Shown here piece after piece: positions 1-8,876 of a stretch of 64,000 nucleotides of DNA. Origin of the DNA: JAFAZJ01 sp050183765 (lineage in GTDB: Bacteria > Pseudomonadota > Alphaproteobacteria > Reyranellales > Reyranellaceae); contig JBFXAZ010000003.1 in assembly GCA_050183765.1 (NCBI GenBank), positions 44,540-108,539 on the forward strand, written 5' to 3'. The notes beneath the pieces are model-generated. The model was given only the letters and a program-made list of their open reading frames with translations. It was not told the DNA's origin and did not search any database. The translations under genes were made by a program, and so were the position numbers. Positions within the stretch are counted from its first letter, which is position 1. Every line of letters starts with the position of its first letter.

Positions 1-809
1 CGATCGGCCGCGCGCTCGGCCTGCCCGGCGCCGTGTCGCGCGACGTCTCGCTGCTGCTCGGGCCGGCGGGCGAGTTCGCCTTCGTGCTGCTGCCGGCCGC
101 GGTCACGGCGGAACTGTTGCCTGGCACGGTCGCGCAGCACGTGATCGCCGGCGCCATGCTCAGCATGATGGCCTTGCCGCTGATCGCCGGCGTCATCCTG
201 GCGCGACGGACCGTCACTCGCATCGCCGCCGTCGGCACGATCGAGATGCCGCCCGAAGATGCGCAAGCGCGCGTGATCGTCGTCGGCTATGGCCGGGTCG
301 GCGCGCTGATCGGCGACATGCTGACACGCCACGAGATTCCGTACATCGCCATCGATACGGATCCCGACGTCGTCGCCAGGGCGCGCGACGGCAAGAAGCC
401 GATCTATTACGGCGATGCGTCGCGCATCGCTTTCCTGCGGCGCTGCGGCTTGGCCTACGCCCGCGCGATCGTGGTGACGACCGACGACTCCGAAGCGGCC
501 GAGCACATCGTGCGCGCGGTGCGCAAGGAACGCCCCGATCTGACCGTGGTCGCGCGCGCGCGCGACGCGCGCCACGCCGGCAAGCTGTACGCGCTGGGTG
601 TCACCGACGCGGTGCCGGAGACCGTGGAGGCGAGCCTGCAGCTCTCCGAGGCGCTGCTCGTCGACATCGGCGTGCCGATGGGACTCGTCATCGCCTCGAT
701 CCACGAGCGCCGTGACGAGTATCGGCAGGAGCTCAGCGCGACCGGTGTGTCGCCGCCGCGCGCGTTGCGACCGGGCCGGCGTCTGCGTCAGCGGCGTGAA
801 ACAGAATGA
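1..809 (+). CDS. KefB-type cation:proton antiporter, C-terminal part (partial)
   Basis: The gene enters from the left edge; the reading frame is open from base 3, so the GTG at 33 is probably internal. The visible part starts in the membrane domain: a glycine-rich helix (SLLLGPAGEFAF) and a second hydrophobic helix near bases 135-215. It then becomes a soluble TrkA-N/RCK domain with a Rossmann dinucleotide motif (VVGYGRVG, about bases 274-300), the IDTDPD strand end and a GDAS motif. CPA2 antiporters of this kind exchange K+ or Na+ for protons across the inner membrane, and the RCK domain gates them in response to NAD(H). The arrangement matches KefB/YbaL relatives. The substrate ion cannot be told from this fragment. 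Confidence 0.85.
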   Translation, partial: IGRALGLPGAVSRDVSLLLGPAGEFAFVLLPAAVTAELLPGTVAQHVIAGAMLSMMALPLIAGVILARRTVTRIAAVGTIEMPPEDAQARVIVVGYGRVGALIGDMLTRHEIPYIAIDTDPDVVARARDGKKPIYYGDASRIAFLRRCGLAYARAIVVTTDDSEAAEHIVRAVRKERPDLTVVARARDARHAGKLYALGVTDAVPETVEASLQLSEALLVDIGVPMGLVIASIHERRDEYRQELSATGVSPPRALRPGRRLRQRRETE

Positions 810-901
810 CACATGTTGTTATGCCGGTGTGAACGACTGCGCCATCATCTCGCCGTATCGCTTGAAGAAGATTCGCGCGTCTCGCAGCAACAGGTGATCC
901 G

Positions 902-1255
902 ATGAGACCCGCGCCCCACGACCAGTCGTCGCTGACTTGCCGAGTCCGTCACGTCGATGTCACAGATGCCGAGTCGACGATGTGGGATCTGCTCGAGCCG
1001 TGTCAGGACGGCGTCAGGCATTTCCGCCGCCACGTCGCCATCGGCCCCTATGTCGTGGACTTCGCCTGCGTCGAGGCACGTCTCGTCGTCGAGATCGATC
1101 GCGGCCTGCATGGCGCCGGGCGCGACTACGAGTCCGTGCGCACCCGCTTCCTCGAGCGCCAGGGATTCGCCGTGCTGCGCTTCTGGAGCAACGACGTGGT
1201 CGTGCGCGGCGAGGCGGTGCGCGACACCATCCGCGCCCGGCTCCTGCTGCAGTAG
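902..1255 (+). CDS. DUF559 (Vsr-like endonuclease fold) protein
   Basis: 117 residues. The sequence has the typical DUF559 layout: a basic LRxxxxGVRHFRRHVAIGPYVVDFAC segment, an EIDRGLH acidic site where most members have E-[VL]-D-G-x-x-H, a D..SVRTRFLERQGF helix and a final VLRFWSNDV strand. DUF559 proteins share the very-short-patch-repair endonuclease fold. Their biological role is mostly unknown, and nuclease activity here is inference. The normal catalytic pattern is kept apart from G to R after the Asp. It stands alone, ending 3 bases before the convergent parE stop. Confidence 0.75.
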   Translation: MRPAPHDQSSLTCRVRHVDVTDAESTMWDLLEPCQDGVRHFRRHVAIGPYVVDFACVEARLVVEIDRGLHGAGRDYESVRTRFLERQGFAVLRFWSNDVVVRGEAVRDTIRARLLLQ

Positions 1256-1258
1256 GCG

Positions 1259-3274
1259 TCAGACGTCGAGATCGTGGGCGAACTGCGCGTTCTGCTGGAT
1301 GAAGGCGAAGCGCTTCTCCGGCTTGCGACCCATCAGATCCTCGACCAGCGACGAGGTGCGCATCGCCTCGCGGCGATCCTCCTCGCTGGCGGTGCGTGGC
1401 ACGTCGACGCGCAGAAGCGTGCGACGCCTGGGATCCATGGTGGTCTCGCGCAGCTGCGAGGCGGGCATCTCGCCCAGCCCCTTGAAGCGGCTGATCTCGA
1501 CCTTGCCGTTGCCGGTGAACACCGTGGCCAGCAGCTCGTCGCGATGCGCGTCGTCGCGGGCGTACTCGATGCGTCCGCCGCGCGACAGCCGGTAGAGCGG
1601 CGGCTGCGACAGATAGAGGTGGCCGTTCTCGATCAGCTTGGGCATCTCGCGGAAGAAGAAGGTCATCAGCAGCGAGGCAATGTGCGCGCCGTCGACATCG
1701 GCGTCGGTCATGATGATGACCCGCTCGTAGCGCAGCCGGTCCTCGTCGTAGTTGGCGCCGGTGCCGCAACCCAGCGCCTGGATCAGGTCGGTGATTTCCT
1801 GGTTCTCGCGCATCTGCGCATTGGAGGCGCTGGCGACGTTCAGGATCTTGCCGCGTAGCGGCAGGATCGCCTGGGTGTCGCGATCACGCGCCGACTTGGC
1901 CGAGCCGCCGGCCGAATCGCCCTCGACCAGGAAGATCTCGGTGTCCTCGCGCTTCGAGGACGCGCAGTCGGCCAGCTTGCCGGGCAGGCGCAGCTTGCGT
2001 GTCGCCGTCTTGCGCTGCTGTTCGCGATCCTGCCGGCGCCGCAGCCGCTCCTCGGCGCGCGCGACGATCGCCTCCAGCAGCACGCCGGCGGCTTCCTTGT
2101 CGCCCGTGAGGAAGTGGTCGAAATTGTCGCCGACCAGGCCCTCGACCAGGCGCTGTGCCTCGACGGAGACCAGCTTCTCCTTGGTCTGCCCCTGGAACTG
2201 CGGCTCGGGAATGAAGATCGAGACCAGGCCGGCGGCGCCGTCCATCACGTCGTCGGCGGTGATCTGGCCGGCCTTGCGGTTGTTCACCAGCTCGCCATAG
2301 CGGCGCAGGCCGCGGGTGAGCGCATTGCGAAAGCCCGCCTCGTGCGTGCCGCCTTCCGGTGTCGGCACGGTATTGCAGTAGGAGCGGAGGAAGCCTTCCT
2401 CGTCCTGCGGCCACCACACCGCCCATTCGACCTTTGCCTGCACGCCGTTCAGCTCGGTCTGGGCCAGGCCGGCGAAGGGAGCGGGGATGATGGTCGGGCG
2501 CTGGCCGATCTCCGACTCGAGATAGTCGCGCAGGCCGCCGGCGAAGTGGAACGTGTCCTCGGCCGGCACGCTGCCGTCCTTGGGCAGCAGCGACGGATCG
2601 CAGCGCCAGCGGATCTCGACGCCGCGGAACAGGTACGATTTCGAGCGCGCCATCCGGTAGAGGCGCTCGGGCACGAATCTGTGGCCGCCGAAAATCTGCG
2701 GATCGGGGTGGAACGTGACGGTGGTCCCGCGGCGGTTCGGTGCCGCGCCGACATTCTTCAGCTTGCTGGTCGGCTTGCCGCGCGAATAGGTCTGCTCCCA
2801 GGACTGGCGATCGCGCGACACCTCGATGTGCAGCTCGTCGCTGAGCGCATTGACCACCGACACGCCAACGCCGTGCAGGCCGCCCGAGGTGGTGTACGAC
2901 TTGCCATTGAACTTGCCGCCGGAGTGGAGCGTGGTGAGGATCACCTCGACCGCCGACTGCCTGGGAAATTTCGGGTGCGGATCGACCGGCATGCCGCGGC
3001 CGTTGTCGCGAATCGAGACCCTGTTGCCGGCCAGCAGCTCGACCGTGATCGTGTCGGCGTGGCCGGCGACGGCCTCGTCCATGGAGTTGTCGAGGACCTC
3101 GGCGACGAGGTGGTGCATGGCGCGCTCGTCGGTGCCGCCGATGTACATGCCGGGCCGCTTGCGCACCGGCTCGAGGCCCTCGAGGACCTCGATGTCCTTC
3201 GCCGAGTATTCCGAGCCGCCGCCCTTGCCGTTGCGCGGGCCGGCTCCGTCGAACAGGTCGCCGTTCTTGGCCAT
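1259..3274 (-). CDS. parE: DNA topoisomerase IV subunit B
   Basis: 671 residues, the usual length for alphaproteobacterial ParE. The N-terminal GHKL ATPase domain has VRKRPGMYIGGT, the EVLDNSMDEA box, a DNGRGMP loop and GGLHGVGVSVVNAL. The transducer domain follows, then a TOPRIM domain with LVEGDSAGGSAK and the metal-binding DADVDGAHI, and the C-terminal RFKGLGEM motif. There is no GyrB-type C-terminal insertion and a QALGCG stretch is present, so ParE is preferred over GyrB. With ParC it forms topoisomerase IV, which decatenates daughter chromosomes. The frame is open 30 codons further upstream, but that extension is low-complexity basic sequence, so the Met-Ala-Lys start at 3274 was chosen. 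It is divergent from the thioesterase gene. Confidence 0.93.
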   Translation of the reverse strand: MAKNGDLFDGAGPRNGKGGGSEYSAKDIEVLEGLEPVRKRPGMYIGGTDERAMHHLVAEVLDNSMDEAVAGHADTITVELLAGNRVSIRDNGRGMPVDPHPKFPRQSAVEVILTTLHSGGKFNGKSYTTSGGLHGVGVSVVNALSDELHIEVSRDRQSWEQTYSRGKPTSKLKNVGAAPNRRGTTVTFHPDPQIFGGHRFVPERLYRMARSKSYLFRGVEIRWRCDPSLLPKDGSVPAEDTFHFAGGLRDYLESEIGQRPTIIPAPFAGLAQTELNGVQAKVEWAVWWPQDEEGFLRSYCNTVPTPEGGTHEAGFRNALTRGLRRYGELVNNRKAGQITADDVMDGAAGLVSIFIPEPQFQGQTKEKLVSVEAQRLVEGLVGDNFDHFLTGDKEAAGVLLEAIVARAEERLRRRQDREQQRKTATRKLRLPGKLADCASSKREDTEIFLVEGDSAGGSAKSARDRDTQAILPLRGKILNVASASNAQMRENQEITDLIQALGCGTGANYDEDRLRYERVIIMTDADVDGAHIASLLMTFFFREMPKLIENGHLYLSQPPLYRLSRGGRIEYARDDAHRDELLATVFTGNGKVEISRFKGLGEMPASQLRETTMDPRRRTLLRVDVPRTASEEDRREAMRTSSLVEDLMGRKPEKRFAFIQQNAQFAHDLDV

Positions 3275-3387
3275 TGTCTTTGGTATCCATTGTCGGCGGG
3301 GTCGGGAGGGGTTCCGGTTTGGCCGCCGTGGCATCGGTATGGTACGAAAAGCGCGCGAGGGCAACCGTCGGGCAGGGAGTCACAGGG

Positions 3388-3789
3388 ATGACTGAAACCG
3401 CGACTCCCGGACGCGTTGTGGATTTCACGCGCGAGCCCATCCTGCGCATGGTGCCGCAGCCGGCCGACATGAACGGCAACGGCGACATCTTCGGCGGCTG
3501 GGTGCTGGCGCAGATGGACATCGCCGGCGGCACCGTGGCCTCGCGCGCCGCGCAGGGCCGGGTGGCCACGGTGGCGATCACCGCCATGACCTTCGTGCAG
3601 CCGATCAAGGTGGGAGACCTGGTGAGCATCTACGGCGAGGTGCGCAAGATCGGCAACACGTCGGTGACGGTGTGGCTGGAGACCGTGGTCGAGCGCCGGC
3701 TCGATCCGACGCCGATCCGCGTCACCGAGGGTACCTTCGTCTTCGTCGCCATCGACGATCATGGCAAGCCGCGGCCGGTGCCGAAGTGA
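3388..3789 (+). CDS. Acyl-CoA thioesterase, hotdog fold (YciA-like)
   Basis: 133 residues, a single hotdog domain. The MNGNGDIFGGWVLAQMDIAGG stretch, with the catalytic Asp in GDIFGG, and the later TAMTFVQPIKVGDLV strand are characteristic of the YciA/cytosolic acyl-CoA hydrolase group. This group hydrolyses acyl-CoA to free acid and CoA in the cytoplasm; chain-length preference cannot be read. The ATG at 3388 follows a GGGAG-type ribosome site; the longer open frame from 3274 is rejected. The TGA stop overlaps the GTG start of the DUF1007 gene by four bases (GTGA), so the two are probably translationally coupled although functionally unrelated. Confidence 0.85.
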   Translation: MTETATPGRVVDFTREPILRMVPQPADMNGNGDIFGGWVLAQMDIAGGTVASRAAQGRVATVAITAMTFVQPIKVGDLVSIYGEVRKIGNTSVTVWLETVVERRLDPTPIRVTEGTFVFVAIDDHGKPRPVPK

Positions 3790-4478
3790 AGCGCATCACG
3801 CTCGCCCTGTTCGCCTTGCTGGCGTCAGTCTCGCCGGCGCTGGCGCATCCGCACATCCTGATCAGCTCGATCGTCCGTTTCATCGAGACGGACGGCCAGT
3901 TCACCCATGTCGAGATCGAGTGGCGCTTCGATCCCATGGCCAGCTCGATCGAGATCATGGCCGCCGACGGCGATCGCGACGGCAAGCTGTCGCCCAAGGA
4001 GTCGAAGGCCCTGGGCGACGTCGCGCTCTCCGAATTGAAGGGCTTCGGCTACCTCACCTGGCTGTCGACGGGCGAGAAGGATTTCCGTCCGCCCAAGGCG
4101 CCGACCTTCCACGCGCGCATCGCCGATCCCGCCGTCTTCGTGCCCGAGGATTGGGCGCCGACGGCGGATCCGCCGGGCGGACGGATGACCAAGCCGGGCG
4201 CGCCCGCCAAGCCGGCGGTCGAGACCAAGGCGCGGCGGTTCCGCAACCTTGTCTACGTCTTCCGCTTTCCGCTGGCCCATCCGAGCAAGACGCTCTCGGT
4301 GGCGTCGATCGATCCCGAGGATTTCATCCGCATCGAGGTGGATCGCAAGATGCCGCACGAGGTCGTCGGCAAGGCGGAGGGCGCCAAGTGCAAGGTCGAC
4401 AAGCATCCGACGGTGAAGAGCGAGTACTGGCCAGGCCACCCGTTCTTCGCCGATCGAGTAACCTGTACCCTGCCGTGA
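3786..4478 (+). CDS. DUF1007 exported protein, partner of NicO transporter
   Basis: 230 residues, GTG start inside the stop of the preceding gene. A signal peptide (KRITLALFALLASVSPALA) is followed by HPHILISS, the start of the mature DUF1007 domain; this group usually has histidines right after the cleavage site. An EF-hand-like stretch DGDRDGKLSPKE lies near residues 60-72. DUF1007 genes are commonly found next to NicO-family nickel/cobalt exporters, as here, 10 bases upstream. A periplasmic accessory role in metal binding or delivery is likely by context but not shown by the sequence. Confidence 0.8.
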   Translation: MKRITLALFALLASVSPALAHPHILISSIVRFIETDGQFTHVEIEWRFDPMASSIEIMAADGDRDGKLSPKESKALGDVALSELKGFGYLTWLSTGEKDFRPPKAPTFHARIADPAVFVPEDWAPTADPPGGRMTKPGAPAKPAVETKARRFRNLVYVFRFPLAHPSKTLSVASIDPEDFIRIEVDRKMPHEVVGKAEGAKCKVDKHPTVKSEYWPGHPFFADRVTCTLP

Positions 4479-4488
4479 GGACATATCC

Positions 4489-5448
4489 TTGTCGCTGAGC
4501 ATCCTTGAACGTCGCCTGTCCTCCCGCGCTGCCTGGCTGGCGATCGGCGGCCTGCTGCTGCTCGCGGCATTGGTATTCGTGCTGTTCTCCGATTTCGCCG
4601 GGGGCTTCGGTCGCATCGCCGCCGAGGTGCAATTCCGCCTGAGCCGCGAGGTCACGATGCGGCTGAGCGACCTTGGTGACGGTGCGGGCATTGGTGCGAT
4701 GTGGGCGCTGCTGGTCGTCGGCTTCGTCTACGGCATCGCGCACACGCTGGGGCCCGGCCACGGCAAGGCGGTGGTGGTGGCGTATTTCCTCGACGGCAAG
4801 AAGCGGGGATGGATCGACGGCATCGTCGCCGGTACCTGGGTGTCGATCACCCACACGATGGCGGCGCTGGTGCTCGCCGGCGTGCTGGCGCTGATCGGCC
4901 TGCTGAGCCCGCTGGCGGCACAGGGGCGGGTGAAGCTGGTCGAGCTGGTTTCGTACGGCCTGATCTTCGCCATCGGCCTGTGGCGCCTGCACGCCGGACT
5001 GACGGGACGCCTGCACGAGCACGACCACGGCGATCATGGGCACGACCACCACGACCATGGTCACGCCCATCACCACCACGATCACGACCACCATCATCAT
5101 CACGCCGAAGCACCGCGTCGGCGCAGGTTCCTGCGGCTGGATTCCGGACTGGGCCTGCTGACGGCCGCGGGTGTCGCGCCCTGCGCCGGCGCCGTGGTGA
5201 TGGTGCTGGTCAGCGCCGCGATCGGCGTGCTGTGGGCCGGGCTGCTGGGCGTGGTGGCGATCGCCGTCGGCATGGCGCTGACCTTGGCGGCGATCGGCAT
5301 CGGTTCAATGATGGCTCACCGCTTGCTTGTCGGCGAGCGCACGTCGAACGCGGTCGGCCGCATCACGACCCTGCTGGCCGCGCTGCTGGTGGTCGGAACC
5401 AGCGGCTTCCTGCTGTTCGGCGCGGTCATGCGCCTGCTTGGCGACTGA
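4489..5448 (+). CDS. NicO-family nickel/cobalt transporter with His-rich loop
   Basis: 319 residues. Start is TTG at 4489 behind a GAGG site; no better start lies nearby. An N-terminal membrane helix (residues about 15-35) is followed by the family hallmark HTLGPGHGKAVVVAYFLDGKK. There are six or so membrane helices in all. Between helices lies a cytoplasmic-type loop (about residues 178-206) made almost only of His, Asp and Gly, a likely metal buffer or sensor as in RcnA. A second block, SGLGLLTAAGVAPCAGAV, is the mirrored transporter motif. It probably exports Ni2+ or Co2+; import or another divalent metal cannot be excluded. It is co-transcribed with DUF1007. Confidence 0.88.
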   Translation: MSLSILERRLSSRAAWLAIGGLLLLAALVFVLFSDFAGGFGRIAAEVQFRLSREVTMRLSDLGDGAGIGAMWALLVVGFVYGIAHTLGPGHGKAVVVAYFLDGKKRGWIDGIVAGTWVSITHTMAALVLAGVLALIGLLSPLAAQGRVKLVELVSYGLIFAIGLWRLHAGLTGRLHEHDHGDHGHDHHDHGHAHHHHDHDHHHHHAEAPRRRRFLRLDSGLGLLTAAGVAPCAGAVVMVLVSAAIGVLWAGLLGVVAIAVGMALTLAAIGIGSMMAHRLLVGERTSNAVGRITTLLAALLVVGTSGFLLFGAVMRLLGD

Positions 5449-5461
5449 ACGCCGCAGGAGT

Positions 5462-5499
5462 GGGCGCAACGCTCGCTTGAGGAATCGGCGGTTGCGCCC
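5462..5499. terminator. Hairpin between nicO and DMT gene
   Basis: A 9-bp perfect inverted repeat (GGGCGCAAC / GTTGCGCCC) with a 20-base loop lies 14 bases after the NicO stop. There is no clear T tract, so it is a possible factor-assisted terminator or mRNA-end stabiliser. Confidence 0.4.
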
Positions 5500-5555
5500 C
5501 CACCGGCACGCCGCCATTTTGCCGCGATGATCCGCCGCCGCGCTCCGATTTCGCG

Positions 5556-6503
5556 ATGAAGGACACCGCGAGCGAGCCCGTCGTCCCGGTGCCCGTCGCC
5601 TCGGTCAGCGCAACGCCGACGCCGGCGTGGCCTGCACGCTTCGATCGTCGCCTGCTGCTGGGCATCCTGTTCATCGTCCTCTCCGGCATGATCTTCCCGG
5701 TCATGAACGGCATGGCGAAGACACTGGGCGTCGACTACAACAGCATCCAGATCTCGTGGGCGCGCGCCTTCGGCCACATCATCTTCATGCTGATGTTCTT
5801 CCTGCCGCGCTTCGGGCTCGGCGTGCTGCGCACGCAGCGGCCCGGCGTGCAGGTGGCGCGATCGGCGATGCTGTTCACCTCGAACGTCGCCTTCTTCTTC
5901 GCCATCACCTTCATCCCGATCGGCAAGGCGGCCTCGATCAGCATGATGGCCCCGCTGGTCGTGGCGCTGCTCGCCTGGCCGATGCTCGGCGAGCGCACGA
6001 CGCTGGGCCGGCTGGTGGCGCTGGGCATCGGCTTCGCCGGCGTGCTGATCGTGATCCGGCCCGGCACGGCGGTCTTTCACTGGGCGTCGCTGCTGGTGAT
6101 GCTGAGCGCCAGCTCCTATGCGCTGTACCAGGTCTACACCCGACGGATCGCCAGCATCGATTCGCCGGAGACGTCGGCGCTCTACAGCTCGGCGGTCGGC
6201 GCCATCGGCATGCTCTTCGTCATCCCCTTCGTCTGGATCACGCCGCACGCCTGGCTCGACATCGTGCTGTTCTGCAGCCTCGGCGTGCTGGGCGGGCTGG
6301 GCCACTACTGCGTGGCGCGCGCGCTGAACTACGCGCCGGCGAACATCGTCTCGCCGTTCCAGTATTTCCAGCTGCTGGGCTCGGTCGCCGTCGGCTACCT
6401 CGTGTTCGACGAGATGCCGGACGTGATGACGTGGCTGGGTGCCGCGATCATCGTCGCCTCCGGTCTCTACATCGGCTGGACCCAGTCCAGGCGAAAGGCC
6501 TAG
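5556..6503 (+). CDS. DMT-superfamily (EamA) transporter
   Basis: 315 residues with about ten membrane helices in two EamA repeats. The N-terminal 30 residues are polar and Pro/Ala-rich, then FDRRLLLGILFIVLSGMIFPVMNGMAK begins helix 1. Typical EamA landmarks are visible: GKAASISMMAPLVVALLAWPMLGER closing the first repeat, GFAGVLIVIRPG, and NYAPANIVSPFQYFQLLG in the second. Members export amino acids, S-adenosylmethionine, nucleosides or drugs; the substrate here is unknown. Its stop overlaps the convergent amidase stop by four bases. Two more EamA genes occur in this window (25507 and 33298) and are not close copies. Confidence 0.85.
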   Translation: MKDTASEPVVPVPVASVSATPTPAWPARFDRRLLLGILFIVLSGMIFPVMNGMAKTLGVDYNSIQISWARAFGHIIFMLMFFLPRFGLGVLRTQRPGVQVARSAMLFTSNVAFFFAITFIPIGKAASISMMAPLVVALLAWPMLGERTTLGRLVALGIGFAGVLIVIRPGTAVFHWASLLVMLSASSYALYQVYTRRIASIDSPETSALYSSAVGAIGMLFVIPFVWITPHAWLDIVLFCSLGVLGGLGHYCVARALNYAPANIVSPFQYFQLLGSVAVGYLVFDEMPDVMTWLGAAIIVASGLYIGWTQSRRKA

Positions 6504-7912
6504 AGGCCAACCGCCGACAGATCGGGCTTCGCCTTGTGGAAGCTCGTGGCGTCCTGGAACGCCTTGCCGGCGCGCAGCACGGTCGTCTCGGCGTAGGGCT
6601 TGCCGAGGATTTGCACTCCGGTGGGCAGGCCGTCGGAGAACCCCGAGGGCATGGCCAAGCCGCACAGGCCGAGATAGTTGCCCGGGCGCGTGAGGTAGCC
6701 GGGGATCGGCCCCATCTCGTCATGCGTCGTGATGTCGAGCGCCGGCACGGCCACGGTCGGCAGCAGCAGCGCGTCGTAGGGCGCGAACCAGCGGGTGAAT
6801 TCGGCCCGCTGCTTTGCCAGCCGGCGCAACTCCTCGGCGTACTGCCCGGTCGGATAGCCCTTGGCGGTGCGCACGCGGGCGCGCACATGCGGGCCGATCG
6901 CGGTGGTCTCGTCCTCGATATAGGCGCGGTGCAGCGAGTAGGCTTCCGCGCTAACGATCGAGCCCGCCGCCATCGACAGGTCGAAGAACCCGCCCGGCAG
7001 CTTCACCGTCTCGATCCGCGCGCCCAGCGACTCGAATGTCCGCGCACTCTTCTGCCAGTTGGCGACGACGTCGGCGTGCATGAAATCCGGCAACTGCGCG
7101 GCATCGGGCAGGGCGATGCGCATGCCCGCGATGCCAGCCGTCGAGCTGGCGGCGGCGACGAAGTCCTCGAGCGGCTGGCCGAGCGTGCTCGCATCGCGCG
7201 GATCGGGACCGACCAGCGCCTGGGTGATGAGCGCGCAATCCTCGACCGAGCGCGCCATCGGACCGATCGAATCGAGGGTCCAGCTCAGCAGCATCGTGCC
7301 GTGCAGCGAGATCCGGCCGAACGTGACCTTGAGCCCGACCAGCCCGTTGAAGGCCGAGGGGATGCGCACCGAGCCACCGGTGTCGCTGCCGATGCCGGCC
7401 GGCGCCAGCCGTGCCGCGACCGCCACGCCGGTGCCGCTCGAGGAGCCGCCGGGCGTGCGTTGGGTCTTGAGGTCCCACGGGTTCCACGGCGCGCCCATCA
7501 GCGGGTTGGTGCCCCAGCCGCCGAAGGCGAACTCGACCATGTGCGTCTTGCCGAGCGGCACCATGCCCGCCGCCAGCAGCCGCTCGACCGTGGCCGAGGT
7601 CTCGGTGGCGACGCGCTGCGCCAGCATCTGCGAGCCGCCGGTGCCGACGCGGCCCTTGATGTCGCAGAGATCCTTGATGGCGATCGGCAGGCCGTGCAGC
7701 GCGGGCAGCGGCAGGCCGGCGGCGCGCGCGGCGTCGGCGGCATCGGCGAGCGCGCGTGCTTCCTTGGCGTAGACCTCGACGAAGCTGTGCAGCTTGCCGT
7801 CGGCCTTGGCGATGCGGGCGAGAAAGGTGTCGGCGATCTCGCGGCTGGAGAAGCGCCTGCCCTCGAGCCCGGCGGCCAACTCGACCAGCGTCATCTCGGC
7901 GATTTCCGACAT
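6500..7912 (-). CDS. Amidase-signature family hydrolase
   Basis: 470 residues. The Ser-cisSer-Lys triad is visible: Lys80 in LPIAIKDLCD, cis-Ser157 in TPGGSSSG and nucleophile Ser181 in GSDTGGS. The start is set at 7912 (MSEIAEM) because a strong AGGAGAGG site lies six bases before it; an ATG 18 bases upstream would overlap that site. The family hydrolyses C-N amide bonds in the cytoplasm. It is not an obvious GatA because no gatB or gatC is near. Substrate unknown: aryl amides, carbamates or allophanate are possible. The gene stands alone, divergent from the AraC regulator. Confidence 0.85.
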   Translation of the reverse strand: MSEIAEMTLVELAAGLEGRRFSSREIADTFLARIAKADGKLHSFVEVYAKEARALADAADAARAAGLPLPALHGLPIAIKDLCDIKGRVGTGGSQMLAQRVATETSATVERLLAAGMVPLGKTHMVEFAFGGWGTNPLMGAPWNPWDLKTQRTPGGSSSGTGVAVAARLAPAGIGSDTGGSVRIPSAFNGLVGLKVTFGRISLHGTMLLSWTLDSIGPMARSVEDCALITQALVGPDPRDASTLGQPLEDFVAAASSTAGIAGMRIALPDAAQLPDFMHADVVANWQKSARTFESLGARIETVKLPGGFFDLSMAAGSIVSAEAYSLHRAYIEDETTAIGPHVRARVRTAKGYPTGQYAEELRRLAKQRAEFTRWFAPYDALLLPTVAVPALDITTHDEMGPIPGYLTRPGNYLGLCGLAMPSGFSDGLPTGVQILGKPYAETTVLRAGKAFQDATSFHKAKPDLSAVGL

Positions 7913-8009
7913 CGAATCCTCTCCTCGCATTGCGCCGGGTCGAGACTACCGCAAGATTTGTCAATCGCCAGCGCGCTAGGGTGGCGGCAGTCCCGCGACG
8001 GAGAGGGTT

Positions 8010-8876
8010 GTGCTGGAGAATTTCGGCGGCCGCACCAACTACGCCAAACGGCTGGCGCGTGTGACGGCCTACATCTACGAGCATCTCGACGAGGAGATCG
8101 ATCTTGCGGTGCTGGCCGAGGTCGCCTGCCTCTCGCCGTGGCATTGGCACCGCATCTACCATGCGCTCCATGGCGAGACCGTCGCCGCGACCGTGCGCCG
8201 GGTGCGCCTGCAGCGGGCCGCCGCCGATCTCGCCAACACGACGCTGGGCATCGAGGAGATCGCCCGGCGCGCCGGCTACGAGGCGGTGCCGTCCTTCAGC
8301 CGCGCCTTTCGCGCGGCCTATGGCCTGCCGCCGGCCCGGTATCGCGAGCAGGGCGGCCACGCGCGCTTTGACGGGCGCCGAGACGACGCGGAGGCCGCGT
8401 CGTACCCGATCGAGATCGTGCGACTGCCGGCGCTTCGGCTGGCTGCGGTCGGCCATGTCGGTTCCTACATGCAGATTGGCCACGCCTTCGATCAGCTCTT
8501 CGGCATGCTGGCGTCACGTGGGCGGATCGCACCCGGCATGCGCCTGATCGGCATCTACCTCGATGATCCCGGCGCCGTGCCCGAGGAACGCCTGCGCGCC
8601 CAGGCCGGGGCCGTGGTCGATGAGCACGTTGCGATGGAGCCGCCGCTGGAGCCGGTCGCCGTGCCTGGCGGCACCTATGCCGTGCTGCGCCATACGGGAC
8701 CGTATGCCGACATGCGCGCAGCCTATGACTGGCTGTTCGGCGAATGGCTGGTGCGTGCCGGTCACGAGGCGGACGATGCGCCGGTATTCGAGGAGTACCT
8801 CAACAACCCACGCGACACGCCGCCCACCGAGCTGCGCACCGACATCCATCTCAAGCTGCGGGAGCCCTCGCCATGA
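8010..8876 (+). CDS. AraC-family regulator with GyrI-like ligand domain
   Basis: 288 residues, GTG start with a GGAGAGGG site. Residues 8-110 hold two AraC helix-turn-helix motifs (LAVLAEVACLSPWHWHRIYH and IEEIARRAGYEAVPSFSRAF), ending in FRAAYGLPPARYR. Residues about 130-288 form a GyrI/SHV2 domain of the Rob/BmrR/SbmC type: the IEIVRLPALRLAAVGHVGSY opening, PGGTYAVLRHTGPY in the middle, and the ELRTDIHLKL ending. Such regulators bind hydrophobic or drug-like ligands. The stop overlaps the next gene (ATGA), so the two products are made together. Targets are unknown; the divergent amidase is one candidate. Confidence 0.88.
   Translation: MLENFGGRTNYAKRLARVTAYIYEHLDEEIDLAVLAEVACLSPWHWHRIYHALHGETVAATVRRVRLQRAAADLANTTLGIEEIARRAGYEAVPSFSRAFRAAYGLPPARYREQGGHARFDGRRDDAEAASYPIEIVRLPALRLAAVGHVGSYMQIGHAFDQLFGMLASRGRIAPGMRLIGIYLDDPGAVPEERLRAQAGAVVDEHVAMEPPLEPVAVPGGTYAVLRHTGPYADMRAAYDWLFGEWLVRAGHEADDAPVFEEYLNNPRDTPPTELRTDIHLKLREPSP

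Noticed and set aside
3275..3364. Longer ParE start at 3364
   Set aside because: The 30-residue extension is Arg/Pro-rich, lacks a good ribosome site and is not typical of ParE; MAKN at 3274 preferred.
5627..8371. Very long open frames on the strand opposite genes, such as this 914-codon frame
   Set aside because: They are shadow frames typical of high-G+C DNA: composition is Arg/Pro/Ala/His-rich, with no domain and complete overlap with well-supported genes.
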